A stretch of DNA of 64,000 nucleotides, taken from the NCBI GenBank assembly GCA_024693715.1, contig JAILKS010000026.1, forward strand, positions 1 to 64,000. The letters run 5' to 3'. A program made the position numbers and the translations under genes. Of the stretch, positions 1 through 8,036 are shown piece by piece. Position 1 is the first letter of the stretch. Each line of letters begins with the position of its first letter. Source of the stretch: Treponema sp. (GTDB lineage: Bacteria > Spirochaetota > Spirochaetia > Treponematales > Treponemataceae). The notes under the pieces were generated by a model. That model was not told the DNA's origin and ran no database searches. It worked only from the letters and a program-made list of their open reading frames with translations.

Positions 1-2
1 AA

Positions 3-2066
3 AGTGGAGGCGTCTTCCTTACTACAATTCAGAAATTCTGTGAAGATATAAAACTTCTTTCTGAACGTTCAAATATTATCTGTATAAGTGATGAAGCACA
101 CCGCAGTCAGAATAATCTTGAAGAAAAAACTGTAATTACAGATAACGGCGTTGAACATAAATACGGCTTTGCAAAGTATCTGCATGATTCACTTCCTAAT
201 GCAACTTATGTCGGCTTTACAGGAACTCCAATTGATGAAATGGCTCAGGTATTTGGTGAGGTAGTTGAATCCTACACAATGAAAGAATCTGTTGCCGATG
301 GAATTACAGTAAATCTTGTTTATGAAGGTCGTGCCGCAAAAGTAATTCTTGACCAGAAGAAAGTCCGCGAGATTGAAGAGTATTACGCCCAGTGCGAGGA
401 TGAAGGGGCAAACGAAGCTCAGATTGCTGCAAGCAAAAAAGCCGTTGCAAACCTTGATGCAATTATTGGTGATGATGATGTAGTTGCAGAAGTTGCTCAG
501 GATTTTATTAATCACTATGAAACCCGTGTTAGTGAAGGTGCAACTGTTGAAGGCAAAGCAATGTTTGTATGCTCTAATCGCGAGATTGCTTACAAGCTAT
601 GGCAGAAGATTGTAGAGCTCCGTCCTGAGTGGAATGTTCCTCGTGCGCTCCCTGGAACGGGCAGCGATAGTTTCAAGCCGCATGTCGAAGGGGGCGACAA
701 AGACTATAAGCCAATCGAAAAAATCAAAATGGTAATGACCGAGAACAAAGCAAAAGATACAAAAGGTCTTTTTGAACTTCTTGGTAATCATGAGTACAGA
801 AGAGAACTTGACCGCCAGTTTAAGAATGTAAAATCAAACTTTAAGATTGCGATTGTAGTTGATATGTGGATAACAGGCTTTGATGTTCCTTCTCTTGATA
901 CAATCTACATCTACAAGCCTCTGCAGAAACATACTTTGATTCAGACAATCAGCCGTGTAAACAGAACTTACAAAGGAAAAGACCGTGGTTTGATTGTAGA
1001 CTACATTGGAATCAAACGGGCAATGAATGAAGCCCTCAAAAAATATACCGGCGATGATAACGAAGAGTTTGAAGATACAGATAAAGCCGTTGCTATTGTA
1101 AAAGACCAGATCAGTGTTCTGGATGCAATGTTTAATGAATTTGATTCTTCTGATTATTATAATGGAAGTCCGCTTAAGCAGCTTGAATGTTTGAACAAAG
1201 CTGTTGAGTTTGTTCAGTCAAGTGAAGAATTAGAAAAACGGTTTATGGATGCAGTACGTAGAATGAAGAAAGCATTTAACCTTTGTTCTTCAAGCGAGTC
1301 TATTACAAAGAGTGATAAAGATAAAATCAACTTCTACATAGCAATTCGTTCCATTTTGTTCAAACTTACAAAAGGTGATGCGCCTGACATCACAACAATG
1401 AATCATCATGTTGCCCAACTTATAAATGAAGCAATAAAAGCTGATGGAGTAGAAGAATTATTCCAGGTTGGAAAGAATGTAAACTTTGATATTTTTACAC
1501 CTGAATATCTTGAAAAGATAAATGCGATTCAGCTGCCAAATACGAAAATTAAAATCTTGCAGCAGCTGCTCCAGCAGGTAATTGCAGATTATAAGAGAAC
1601 AAACAAAATCAAAGCAATGGAATTCAGCGAGCGAATGAAGAAGCTGGTTGAAGAATATAACAACCGACACCTTGATGATTTTACTGTTCAGGTTCTTGAT
1701 GAAGTTACAAAACAGTTGAACGAATTGCTCAATGATATTCAGAAAGACAAAGAGCACTTTAAGGAACTAGGAATCAGTTTTGAAGAAAAGGCATTCTACG
1801 ATATTCTTGTTAGCTGTGCACAGAAATTCCATTTTGAAAATCAATATCCAGACGACAAGATGAAAGACCTTGCAAAGAAAGTAAAAGCTCTTGTTGATGA
1901 TAAAACAAAATACACCGACTGGGATCAGCGAATTGATGTAAAAGCCGAAATGGAAGCAGATTTAATGATTCTTCTTGATGATAATGGCTATCCTCCTGTA
2001 CCTCGTAATGAAGTTTATAATGAAGTTTTTGAACAGGCTGAAAACTTTAAGAAGTATGCAGAATAA
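3..2066 (+). CDS. hsdR: Type I restriction enzyme R subunit (HsdR), 5' end cut by window edge
   Basis: This is the ATP-dependent translocase and nuclease subunit of a type I restriction-modification complex. The reading frame is open from base 3, so the first ATG at 240 is internal and the true start lies outside the window; 687 residues are visible. The DEAH box (DEAHRSQ) is at 90-110, the FTGTP helicase motif at about 213-230, and motifs V and VI (TGFDVPSLDT, QTISRVNRTYKGKDRG) at about 870-990. The C-terminal part from about residue 300 is helical and rich in Lys and Glu, as in the HsdR domain that contacts the methylase core. The endonuclease and Walker A motifs must lie upstream, and no hsdM or hsdS is visible. 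The stop is 16 bases before the DUF262 gene, so the two probably share a transcript. G+C is visibly higher than in the next gene. Family assignment is firm. Confidence 0.93.
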   Translation, partial: SGGVFLTTIQKFCEDIKLLSERSNIICISDEAHRSQNNLEEKTVITDNGVEHKYGFAKYLHDSLPNATYVGFTGTPIDEMAQVFGEVVESYTMKESVADGITVNLVYEGRAAKVILDQKKVREIEEYYAQCEDEGANEAQIAASKKAVANLDAIIGDDDVVAEVAQDFINHYETRVSEGATVEGKAMFVCSNREIAYKLWQKIVELRPEWNVPRALPGTGSDSFKPHVEGGDKDYKPIEKIKMVMTENKAKDTKGLFELLGNHEYRRELDRQFKNVKSNFKIAIVVDMWITGFDVPSLDTIYIYKPLQKHTLIQTISRVNRTYKGKDRGLIVDYIGIKRAMNEALKKYTGDDNEEFEDTDKAVAIVKDQISVLDAMFNEFDSSDYYNGSPLKQLECLNKAVEFVQSSEELEKRFMDAVRRMKKAFNLCSSSESITKSDKDKINFYIAIRSILFKLTKGDAPDITTMNHHVAQLINEAIKADGVEELFQVGKNVNFDIFTPEYLEKINAIQLPNTKIKILQQLLQQVIADYKRTNKIKAMEFSERMKKLVEEYNNRHLDDFTVQVLDEVTKQLNELLNDIQKDKEHFKELGISFEEKAFYDILVSCAQKFHFENQYPDDKMKDLAKKVKALVDDKTKYTDWDQRIDVKAEMEADLMILLDDNGYPPVPRNEVYNEVFEQAENFKKYAE

Positions 2067-2082
2067 TAAGGAGTAAATAAAA

Positions 2083-4677
2083 ATGAATGAATTACAGTCT
2101 TTATCACTGATTTTCCAGAATAAACTCTTTAGAATACCAGATTATCAGCGCGGTTATGCATGGCAGGAATATCAACTTATCGATTTTTGGGAGGATTTAG
2201 TAAATTTACAGCCGGATAGAAATCATTACACAGGGCTCCTTTCTATTAAACAACTTTCACGAGAAGATTCAAAGAAACTCGGAGAAAATGATCAATGGTT
2301 ATTAAATGGAGGATATAAAGCATATCATATTGTAGATGGACAGCAGCGTTTAACCACATTTGTTATCTTATTACATGAGTTAATTAAATTTTATATAAAC
2401 CTTGATGAGAATAAAGACATTCCCGAATCTGATGTATATTTAGGATTTGAGTCAATTAAAGATATAAGAGCAAAATATATCAGTAAACAGATGCCTCCTA
2501 ATAATTTGCGTACTACATACATTTTTGGCTATGAAAATGATAATCCAAGTGCTGAATATTTGAGATATAAAATCTTTGAAGAAAAGTATGGCGGAACTTT
2601 AAAAGAAACTTATTACACAAAAAATCTTAAATTTGCAAAATCTTTTTTTGAAGAAGCTCTATCTAAATTTTATGAACAGAAAGGTACTCATGGATTATCT
2701 GATTTATACCAAAAGCTGACTTTACATCTTATGTTTAATATTCATGAGATTGAAGATGATTATGATGTTTATGTTGCTTTTGAAACAATGAATAACAGAG
2801 GTAAACGTCTTACAAATCTTGAATTGCTCAAGAATCGTTTAATTTATTTAACAACATTATACAACAAAGAAGATCTTAATGAAGAAAATGAAAATGCATT
2901 AAGAGAAACGATAAATAATGCCTGGAAAGAAGTTTATTTTCAACTTGGTAGAAATGAGTTTTCACCTTTATCAGATGATGAATTCTTAAGAGCACATTGG
3001 ATTATTTATTTTAAATACACCAGACAAAAAGGTGATGACTATATTAAATTCTTATTAAGAAAGTTTTCTCATAAAGCAATCTTTAACGATATATATGAAG
3101 TAACTTCAGAATTCCAAGAATCTATAAACCTTGATAATGAAAATATCGAAGATGAAGAAAATGATGAGAATGAAATTTTAGAAAATATAAATGAAGATTC
3201 TTTACAAACAGAATTCTTACGCCCTAATATGATTGCAGACTATGTAAACAGTTTAAAGGAATGCTCCGAAAGTTGGTATTACACATTCTTCCCTGATGAA
3301 AGTACAGAATTATCTGAACAAGAAAAACTTTGGATTGATAGATTAAATCGAATAGGTATAGGATACTTTAGGCCACTTGTATCTGTTGTAATCAATAAAA
3401 GTACAATAGGAAGTAGTGAAGATAAAGTAGAACTATTAAAAGCTATTGAAAGATTCCAGTTTATAAACTTCCGACTTGCACAATACCAATCAAGCTATAA
3501 AAGCAGCGATTATTATAAAAAAGCAAGAGATTTATATCTTGGAAGAATAACAATCGAAGAAATTACTGATGATTTAAATGAGACAACTAATAATAACACA
3601 GAGAACGCTCTTGAAACATTTATAAGTAAAATGCACAGACGTTTTGATTCTGATGAAGGTTTCTACAGCTGGCATGACTTGAAATACTTTTTATTTGAAT
3701 ATGAGTATTCACTTGCAGAAAAATTAAAGAGATTGGATAACCTCAAAATCGATTGGATCAGTTTCACTTCTGTAACAAAAGGTAAATACTCAATTGAACA
3801 TATTCTTCCACAAACACCTAAAAAGTTTTATTGGAAAAATAATTTTAGACAATTTACATCTATTGAAATTAAAAAACTTACAGGTTCATTGGGTAATATG
3901 CTACCACTATCACAGGCTATTAATTCAAGTTTACAGAATGATACATTTGATGAAAAGAAAAAACGTGGTTATTCTAACGGTTCATACTGCGAACTTGAGG
4001 TTGCAAAAGAAACAGATTGGACTGCAGATAGAATCTATAATCGAGGTTTAATGCTTCTGGATTTTATGGAAACCCGCTGGGATTTTAAATTTGCAAATCA
4101 ACAACAGAAAGAAGATTTACTTTATATCAACTTTTTAAATGACCAGAGAGAAATACCACCTGAAATTACAAAAGAATCTGAAACTCAAATAAACGATGAT
4201 ATTGAAATAGGTGCTTCACGACATGAAAAGAGAAAAGCATACTGGACATATTTATTACCAATATTAAAATCAAATCTTAATGGCCCATATGCAAATGTAA
4301 ATCCATCAAAAAACCAAGCTATAGATGGTTTCTTTGGAGTATCAGGAATCCATCTATATTGTTCCATTTCCATGCGTTTGAATAAAGTTGCAGTTGGATT
4401 CTGGATTGATACAGGTGATTCATATACTTCAAAAAAAATCTATGATTTGATTTATAAAGATAAAGAACAAATTGAAGAAAAGATTGGAATTAAACTTGAT
4501 TGGGATAGAAAAGATAATTCAAGGTCTTGTAGTATTAATGCAATATTGAATGATGTGGATTATACAGATAAAGAACAATGGCCTAAATTGGCAGAATTTC
4601 AAGCAAAATATGCAAAACTCTTAGCTGATAATGTATTTTATCCTAGAGAAGAAGAAATTAGAAGAATAATGAAATAA
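2083..4677 (+). CDS. DUF262/DUF1524 (GmrSD-like) nuclease with DUF4268-like C-terminus
   Basis: An 864-residue protein with the layout of GmrSD-type (type IV-like) restriction enzymes. The N-terminal DUF262 part has YQRGYAW at residues 21-27 and VDGQQRLTT around residue 85, the ParB-like nucleotide-binding/hydrolysis motif. The DUF1524 part has EHILPQTP (His about 573) followed by LTGSLGNMLPLS and a Lys/Tyr-rich stretch, matching the His-Me-finger nuclease. From about residue 705 the sequence looks like DUF4268, a domain found at the end of several nuclease-like proteins. A typical ribosome site (AAGGAG) precedes the ATG. It follows hsdR by 16 bases and is much more AT-rich. Known GmrSD enzymes cut modified phage DNA; an anti-phage role here is inferred from family and context. 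The target is unknown. Confidence 0.85.
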   Translation: MNELQSLSLIFQNKLFRIPDYQRGYAWQEYQLIDFWEDLVNLQPDRNHYTGLLSIKQLSREDSKKLGENDQWLLNGGYKAYHIVDGQQRLTTFVILLHELIKFYINLDENKDIPESDVYLGFESIKDIRAKYISKQMPPNNLRTTYIFGYENDNPSAEYLRYKIFEEKYGGTLKETYYTKNLKFAKSFFEEALSKFYEQKGTHGLSDLYQKLTLHLMFNIHEIEDDYDVYVAFETMNNRGKRLTNLELLKNRLIYLTTLYNKEDLNEENENALRETINNAWKEVYFQLGRNEFSPLSDDEFLRAHWIIYFKYTRQKGDDYIKFLLRKFSHKAIFNDIYEVTSEFQESINLDNENIEDEENDENEILENINEDSLQTEFLRPNMIADYVNSLKECSESWYYTFFPDESTELSEQEKLWIDRLNRIGIGYFRPLVSVVINKSTIGSSEDKVELLKAIERFQFINFRLAQYQSSYKSSDYYKKARDLYLGRITIEEITDDLNETTNNNTENALETFISKMHRRFDSDEGFYSWHDLKYFLFEYEYSLAEKLKRLDNLKIDWISFTSVTKGKYSIEHILPQTPKKFYWKNNFRQFTSIEIKKLTGSLGNMLPLSQAINSSLQNDTFDEKKKRGYSNGSYCELEVAKETDWTADRIYNRGLMLLDFMETRWDFKFANQQQKEDLLYINFLNDQREIPPEITKESETQINDDIEIGASRHEKRKAYWTYLLPILKSNLNGPYANVNPSKNQAIDGFFGVSGIHLYCSISMRLNKVAVGFWIDTGDSYTSKKIYDLIYKDKEQIEEKIGIKLDWDRKDNSRSCSINAILNDVDYTDKEQWPKLAEFQAKYAKLLADNVFYPREEEIRRIMK

Positions 4678-4777
4678 TACATGGAAAAAATCTATTTTAT
4701 ATTAACTTTCCCTAAAAAGTTATGATTTCAATGTATTTCTCCGTTACAATACAGATAAAAATTAAAGGAGGCTAAAA

Positions 4778-5797
4778 ATGAATTTTACAGCAAATAACAT
4801 TATCAAACTTTTTATAGATGCAATTGGGCAGGATGCATTTGCAGATTTCTATGATTATAACTGGCAGGCTCGGAAAAAGGAAATACAAAAATTACTAAAA
4901 AATGATTATACCTTTGATATTTTAAATGATTCAAATTTTCAACGAGTTCTTAATATACTTACTGACTTTGTAGATTGGGCAAAAGATAAAGATTATATAA
5001 ATGAATGGGACAAATTTGCAATCATAAATTTACTTATTCCTTATATGCACGCAATAAAATTTACACCACAAAATGTGATACCAGAACATGACTTCAACGA
5101 ATATATAATTATGTATTCAATATGTAACGCTTATAAACGTTCTATGCAGGAAGCATTAAAATCAAAAGATTTTTACAACAATAAACTTGAGGCACTTACT
5201 TTATCACTTTTTCAATTTAATTATTATCTTCCGTCATACAATTACACGAAAAATATTCATCCATTAAAAGGTGTGTTTGATTTATTTCTCGCGCTTGTTA
5301 AAGATAAAAAGAAGCTTTATGACTATTGGAATTCTAATAAATTTAAACTTGATGAAAAAGATTCTACAGATTTAAAAATCTTGATTCAAAGATGGACAAA
5401 AAGTGAAACATCCAGACCTAGCTGGAAAGTAATCAAACTATTTATGAATGAAGATTTACTTCCTGATGAAAATTTAATATACCAACCTTTTCCTGATGTT
5501 TCTGGAAAAGATCAGTATTTGACTTTTAGAAGAAAAATATTTCCAGCATATTTTATAACTAATTTTTTTGACTCTTTAGAAAAACAAGGTTTTATAAATA
5601 AAACTTCAAAAGAAATGTTACAGACTGGCATAAGATTATTCTACAGGCATTTTTTAGTAACAAAAGAACCAAACTGTTCTCAAGAAGAAATTAATAATCC
5701 TATGTTTTGTATGTTATATAGATTTCTCTTAAAAGATGATATGGGTAATGATTTTAATACAGATACAGCATTATATTTTAAAAGATATTTATTTTAA
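4778..5797 (+). CDS. Unrecognised 339-residue protein, possible defence-island component
   Basis: I do not recognise a family. The protein is predicted largely helical, rich in Lys, Asp, Asn and aromatic residues. It has no signal peptide, membrane segment, Walker motif or nuclease motif that I can see. The start is supported by a strong ribosome site (AAAGGAGG, 4764-4771) seven bases before the ATG. A TACAAT box at 4745-4750 may be its -10 element, and a small hairpin (4704-4721) lies between the DUF262 stop and this box, so it may have its own promoter. It has the same AT-rich composition as the DUF262 gene and sits between that gene and a repeat/remnant zone. Involvement in defence is inferred from position only. 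Confidence 0.7.
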   Translation: MNFTANNIIKLFIDAIGQDAFADFYDYNWQARKKEIQKLLKNDYTFDILNDSNFQRVLNILTDFVDWAKDKDYINEWDKFAIINLLIPYMHAIKFTPQNVIPEHDFNEYIIMYSICNAYKRSMQEALKSKDFYNNKLEALTLSLFQFNYYLPSYNYTKNIHPLKGVFDLFLALVKDKKKLYDYWNSNKFKLDEKDSTDLKILIQRWTKSETSRPSWKVIKLFMNEDLLPDENLIYQPFPDVSGKDQYLTFRRKIFPAYFITNFFDSLEKQGFINKTSKEMLQTGIRLFYRHFLVTKEPNCSQEEINNPMFCMLYRFLLKDDMGNDFNTDTALYFKRYLF

Positions 5798-5808
5798 TAT
5801 TATTATAT

Positions 5809-5886
5809 CGGGGTTTTAGGGGCTACGCCCCTAGGCGAGAGGGCAGGCCGCAACAACGTGCGGCCGAGGGGGAGACTTCCCCCTCC
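5809..5886. repeat. GC-rich element of three consecutive perfect hairpins
   Basis: In strongly AT-rich surroundings this block is nearly all G and C. It folds into three adjacent perfect stems: AGGGGC/GCCCCT (5818-5823 with 5827-5832), GGCCGC/GCGGCC (5846-5851 with 5860-5865) and GGGGGA/TCCCCC (5868-5873 with 5878-5883). No T tract follows, so it is not a normal terminator. It sits immediately 3' of the 339-residue gene and directly against a minus-strand remnant. The form resembles a dispersed palindromic (REP/MITE-like) element, but only one copy is seen in this window, so its repeat nature is inference. Confidence 0.6.
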
Positions 5887-6012
5887 TTATTCATCCTTTG
5901 AATCAATATCCCGGTAATTCCACCTTCTCATTCCCGCAATACAAAAATCCTTCTCTTCTGCAATCAAAGCATCAGAAAGTGCATAGGGAAAATCACCACG
6001 GCGTGCATGCTC
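5887..6012 (-). pseudogene. C-terminal remnant of an unidentified gene
   Basis: On the minus strand an open frame ending in TAA at 5887-5889 reads as plausible protein: EHARRGDFPYALSDALIA, then EEKDFCIAGMRRWNY and RDIDSKDE. The frame continues upstream of 6012, but the sequence there (LSLHCCKIL) no longer looks like protein and other remnants take over. I could not assign a family. It abuts the triple-hairpin element. Called a remnant because no start and no convincing N-terminus exist. Confidence 0.35.
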
Positions 6013-6032
6013 CAGTATTTTGCAACAATGCA

Positions 6033-6128
6033 AAGACAACAAACGAGGTTACTCCAAAGGTGACTGTAAACGTTACTGTAAAATTAACTGCAAATCAGAA
6101 AAAGATCCTTGAAGAAATAAATATGAAT
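6033..6128 (+). pseudogene. Remnant of an AlbA_2/RecG-like ATP-binding regulator (linker region)
   Basis: The plus-strand frame here reads NEVTPKVTVNVTVKLT followed by ANQKKILEEI. Runs of VTxKVT before a NQKKILE helix are characteristic of the region ahead of the winged helix in Schlafen/AlbA_2-type ATP-binding regulators. The upstream part of this open frame (from 5898) lies over the minus-strand remnant and does not resemble the family, and the winged helix itself is missing. A fragment is more likely than a functional 101-residue protein. Confidence 0.4.
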
Positions 6129-6133
6129 AATTC

Positions 6134-6280
6134 TCACCCTTCCCATGCATTCAACACTATATTCTGCCCACCAGACACCTCTATCGATTCCCCATTGATA
6201 TAACTTGCTGCCTCGCTTGAAACAAACACTACCGGCTTTGCTATTTCTTCGGGTTCTGCCATGCGTTTTGTCAAAGGAGA
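6134..6280 (-). pseudogene. 3' fragment of a short-chain dehydrogenase/reductase
   Basis: The minus strand reads PLTKRMAEPEEIAKPVVF, then VSSEAASYINGESIEV and SGGQNIVLNAWEG before a TGA at 6134-6136. This is the classic SDR C-terminus (RMAxPEEIAxxVxFLaSdxAsyitGexixVdGG). An in-frame TAA (rc of 6281-6283) sits just upstream of the fragment, so only about 48 codons remain and the Rossmann fold and catalytic Tyr/Lys are gone. It is clearly a truncated gene end, left by a rearrangement. Confidence 0.75.
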
Positions 6281-6375
6281 TTACATTAATTCATTAAACT
6301 ACAACTTTAAAAAAATCCTATGATTTACAATTTATTATTCCACCCATTTATGTTATATTTTACTAAGGTAAAAAA

Positions 6376-7107
6376 ATGTTCCATATTGCAATTTGCGAAG
6401 ACGAAAAGATTGTTCTCGAGTTTGAAACTTCCCTCATTCAAAAATGGGCAGAGGAGCGCGGCGTTGTAATCAGTCTGGAAACTTTTATTTCGGCGGAGCA
6501 GTTTTTATTCGAAAGCGAAGATGCGGCTCCTTTTGATCTTTTGATTTTTGATATCCAGATGAAGAACATGAACGGGATGGAGCTTGCAAAAACTCTTCGT
6601 AAACGTGGCTGCCAGTCGGAGCTTATTTTTGTTACCGGTGTTAAAGATTATGCAATCGAAGGCTACGAGGTTGGGGCAGTGCGCTATCTTTTAAAACCTC
6701 TTAAGGCCGATGTTTTAAACTCACTTCTTGATTCAGTCTATTCAACCCACTCCAAAAATGATGATTTTTTTATTCTTGAGCAGGGTTCCCAGAAAGAAAA
6801 AATCCCTTTTAAAAACATAATCTATATGGAAGCGCGCGCTCATTATGTTTTCCTTAAGACTGATTTATTTGAACGCGAATGGAAGTCATCCTTTAGCGAG
6901 GCATCTTCTGTTTTTAATTCTGATTTTTTTTGCCTCCGTCGTGGGCTCATCGTAAACTTAAATCATATTTCAAAAATCACTCGAACTGACTGCATCCTGG
7001 ACTCAGGCGAAACTTTACCGGTCGCTCGAAACGTCTACAAAGATTTAAACGAAGCGTTTATTAATCATTATAAAAATACAATTGGTAACGGCGGGGAGGA
7101 AAAATAA
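6376..7107 (+). CDS. LytTR-family response regulator
   Basis: A 243-residue two-component response regulator of the LytR/AlgR/AgrA type. The receiver domain covers residues 1-120: acidic pair near residues 8-10 (CEDE), phospho-acceptor Asp59 (LLIFDIQM), Thr87 and Lys107 (LLKPL). The C-terminal LytTR DNA-binding domain spans about 135-235 (ARAHYVFLKT, FCLRRGLIVNLNHI). Such regulators bind 9-bp direct repeats two helical turns apart, and a matching pair lies at 7942-7971. A ribosome-like AAGG precedes the ATG. The kinase gene follows at once, its ribosome site lying inside the 3' end of this gene. The paired kinase is expected to phosphorylate Asp59. Confidence 0.93.
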   Translation: MFHIAICEDEKIVLEFETSLIQKWAEERGVVISLETFISAEQFLFESEDAAPFDLLIFDIQMKNMNGMELAKTLRKRGCQSELIFVTGVKDYAIEGYEVGAVRYLLKPLKADVLNSLLDSVYSTHSKNDDFFILEQGSQKEKIPFKNIIYMEARAHYVFLKTDLFEREWKSSFSEASSVFNSDFFCLRRGLIVNLNHISKITRTDCILDSGETLPVARNVYKDLNEAFINHYKNTIGNGGEEK

Positions 7108-7108
7108 T

Positions 7109-7855
7109 TTGAACAACATCCTTCTCATCATCCTTATCTCTGTTTTCTCTCTTCTCTTTGGCTCTGTGATTACCATTCTGATTTCTAAATCACGCTATCA
7201 GAAAAAACTCGAAAACTTTCAGGATTCTGTTCTTAAAAAGCAGCGCGATGAGGTTCAGAATATCTACCAGACTATGAGGGCATGGCGGCACGATTATCAC
7301 AATCACATGCAGTCTATAAAAGCCATGCTTTCGATGAATAAAAAAAAGGAGCTTTCTCTTTATCTTGATAATCTTGAAAAGGATTTAGACAGCATCGATA
7401 TTGCAATCCGCACGGGTAATGTTGGACTTGATGCAATATTGAGCAGTAAGGTTTCCATCGCTCGTAAAAATAACATCGAAGTATCCTGCACTGCAAAAGT
7501 TCCTTCCGACTTAAAAATCCCCGATGTTCACCTTTGTGCAATCGTCGGAAACCTTATGGACAACGCAATCGAAGCATGCGAAAAAATCACTTCCTCACAA
7601 AAACAAGGTGATGATGTTCTTCCAAAGTTTATCCGCATCTACATAGGGCTTTTTAAAAATCAGCTTTATATTTCTGTTTCAAACTCTACAAAAGAACGCA
7701 GGCGTAAAAAGCTTTCTGAATTTGTGACGGGTAAAACAGGTGAGCACGGCTTTGGACTACGCCGTATAGATAAAATTACAGAAAAATATGATGGCTATGT
7801 AAACCGAAAAAATGAGCCCGGAGTTTTCGCCACAGAGATTATGATTCCGCTGTAA
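7109..7855 (+). CDS. AgrC-like sensor histidine kinase (GHKL), TTG start
   Basis: A 248-residue kinase with a single N-terminal membrane segment (about residues 3-25), a short coiled stretch, a phospho-acceptor box RHDYHNHMQ (His61), an N box (NLMDNAIEACEK) and a G box (GEHGFGLRRI). This matches the AgrC/CitA-like GHKL kinases that partner LytTR regulators, but the sensor part is reduced to one helix, so ligand sensing may need another protein. The start is set at TTG 7109 because GGGGAGG at 7093-7099 sits at correct spacing. The in-frame ATG at 7082 has no such site and would put charged residues ahead of the membrane helix. It starts one base after the regulator stop. Confidence 0.9.
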   Translation: MNNILLIILISVFSLLFGSVITILISKSRYQKKLENFQDSVLKKQRDEVQNIYQTMRAWRHDYHNHMQSIKAMLSMNKKKELSLYLDNLEKDLDSIDIAIRTGNVGLDAILSSKVSIARKNNIEVSCTAKVPSDLKIPDVHLCAIVGNLMDNAIEACEKITSSQKQGDDVLPKFIRIYIGLFKNQLYISVSNSTKERRRKKLSEFVTGKTGEHGFGLRRIDKITEKYDGYVNRKNEPGVFATEIMIPL

Positions 7856-7941
7856 GACGGGATTTCGGGCCACAAAGAGATTTTTTGCACCCCGAATGCA
7901 TGTTTTCCGGCCAGAAAATAGTTTTTTTACGGCAGATTCAT

Positions 7942-7971
7942 CATTTCGTGCCCTAAATTTTACATTTCGTG
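7942..7971 (+). promoter_or_regulatory. Putative LytTR operator: 21-bp-spaced direct repeat
   Basis: CATTTCGTG occurs twice as a perfect direct repeat, at 7942-7950 and 7963-7971, giving a 21-bp period (two helical turns). This is the geometry expected of LytTR-domain binding sites. It lies 66 bases before the first exporter gene. TATATT at 8003-8008 is a candidate -10 element, placing the repeats just upstream of the -35 zone as for an activator. A partial third copy (ATTTCGGGC, 7862-7870) lies further upstream. Confidence 0.6.
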
Positions 7972-8036
7972 TACTTTTTTTATAAATAAATAAAATCAGG
8001 TTTATATTTTACTCATCTTAAAAAATGGGGGAAATA

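Noticed and set aside
3794..4051. 85-residue plus-strand frame inside the DUF262 gene
   Set aside because: Out of frame with a well-supported gene, with no start signal; composition reflects the gene's shadow frame.
5898..6203. Plus-strand open frame of 101 residues
   Set aside because: Only the 6042-6119 part resembles a family; the rest lies antisense to a better minus-strand remnant, and no ribosome site precedes its ATG.
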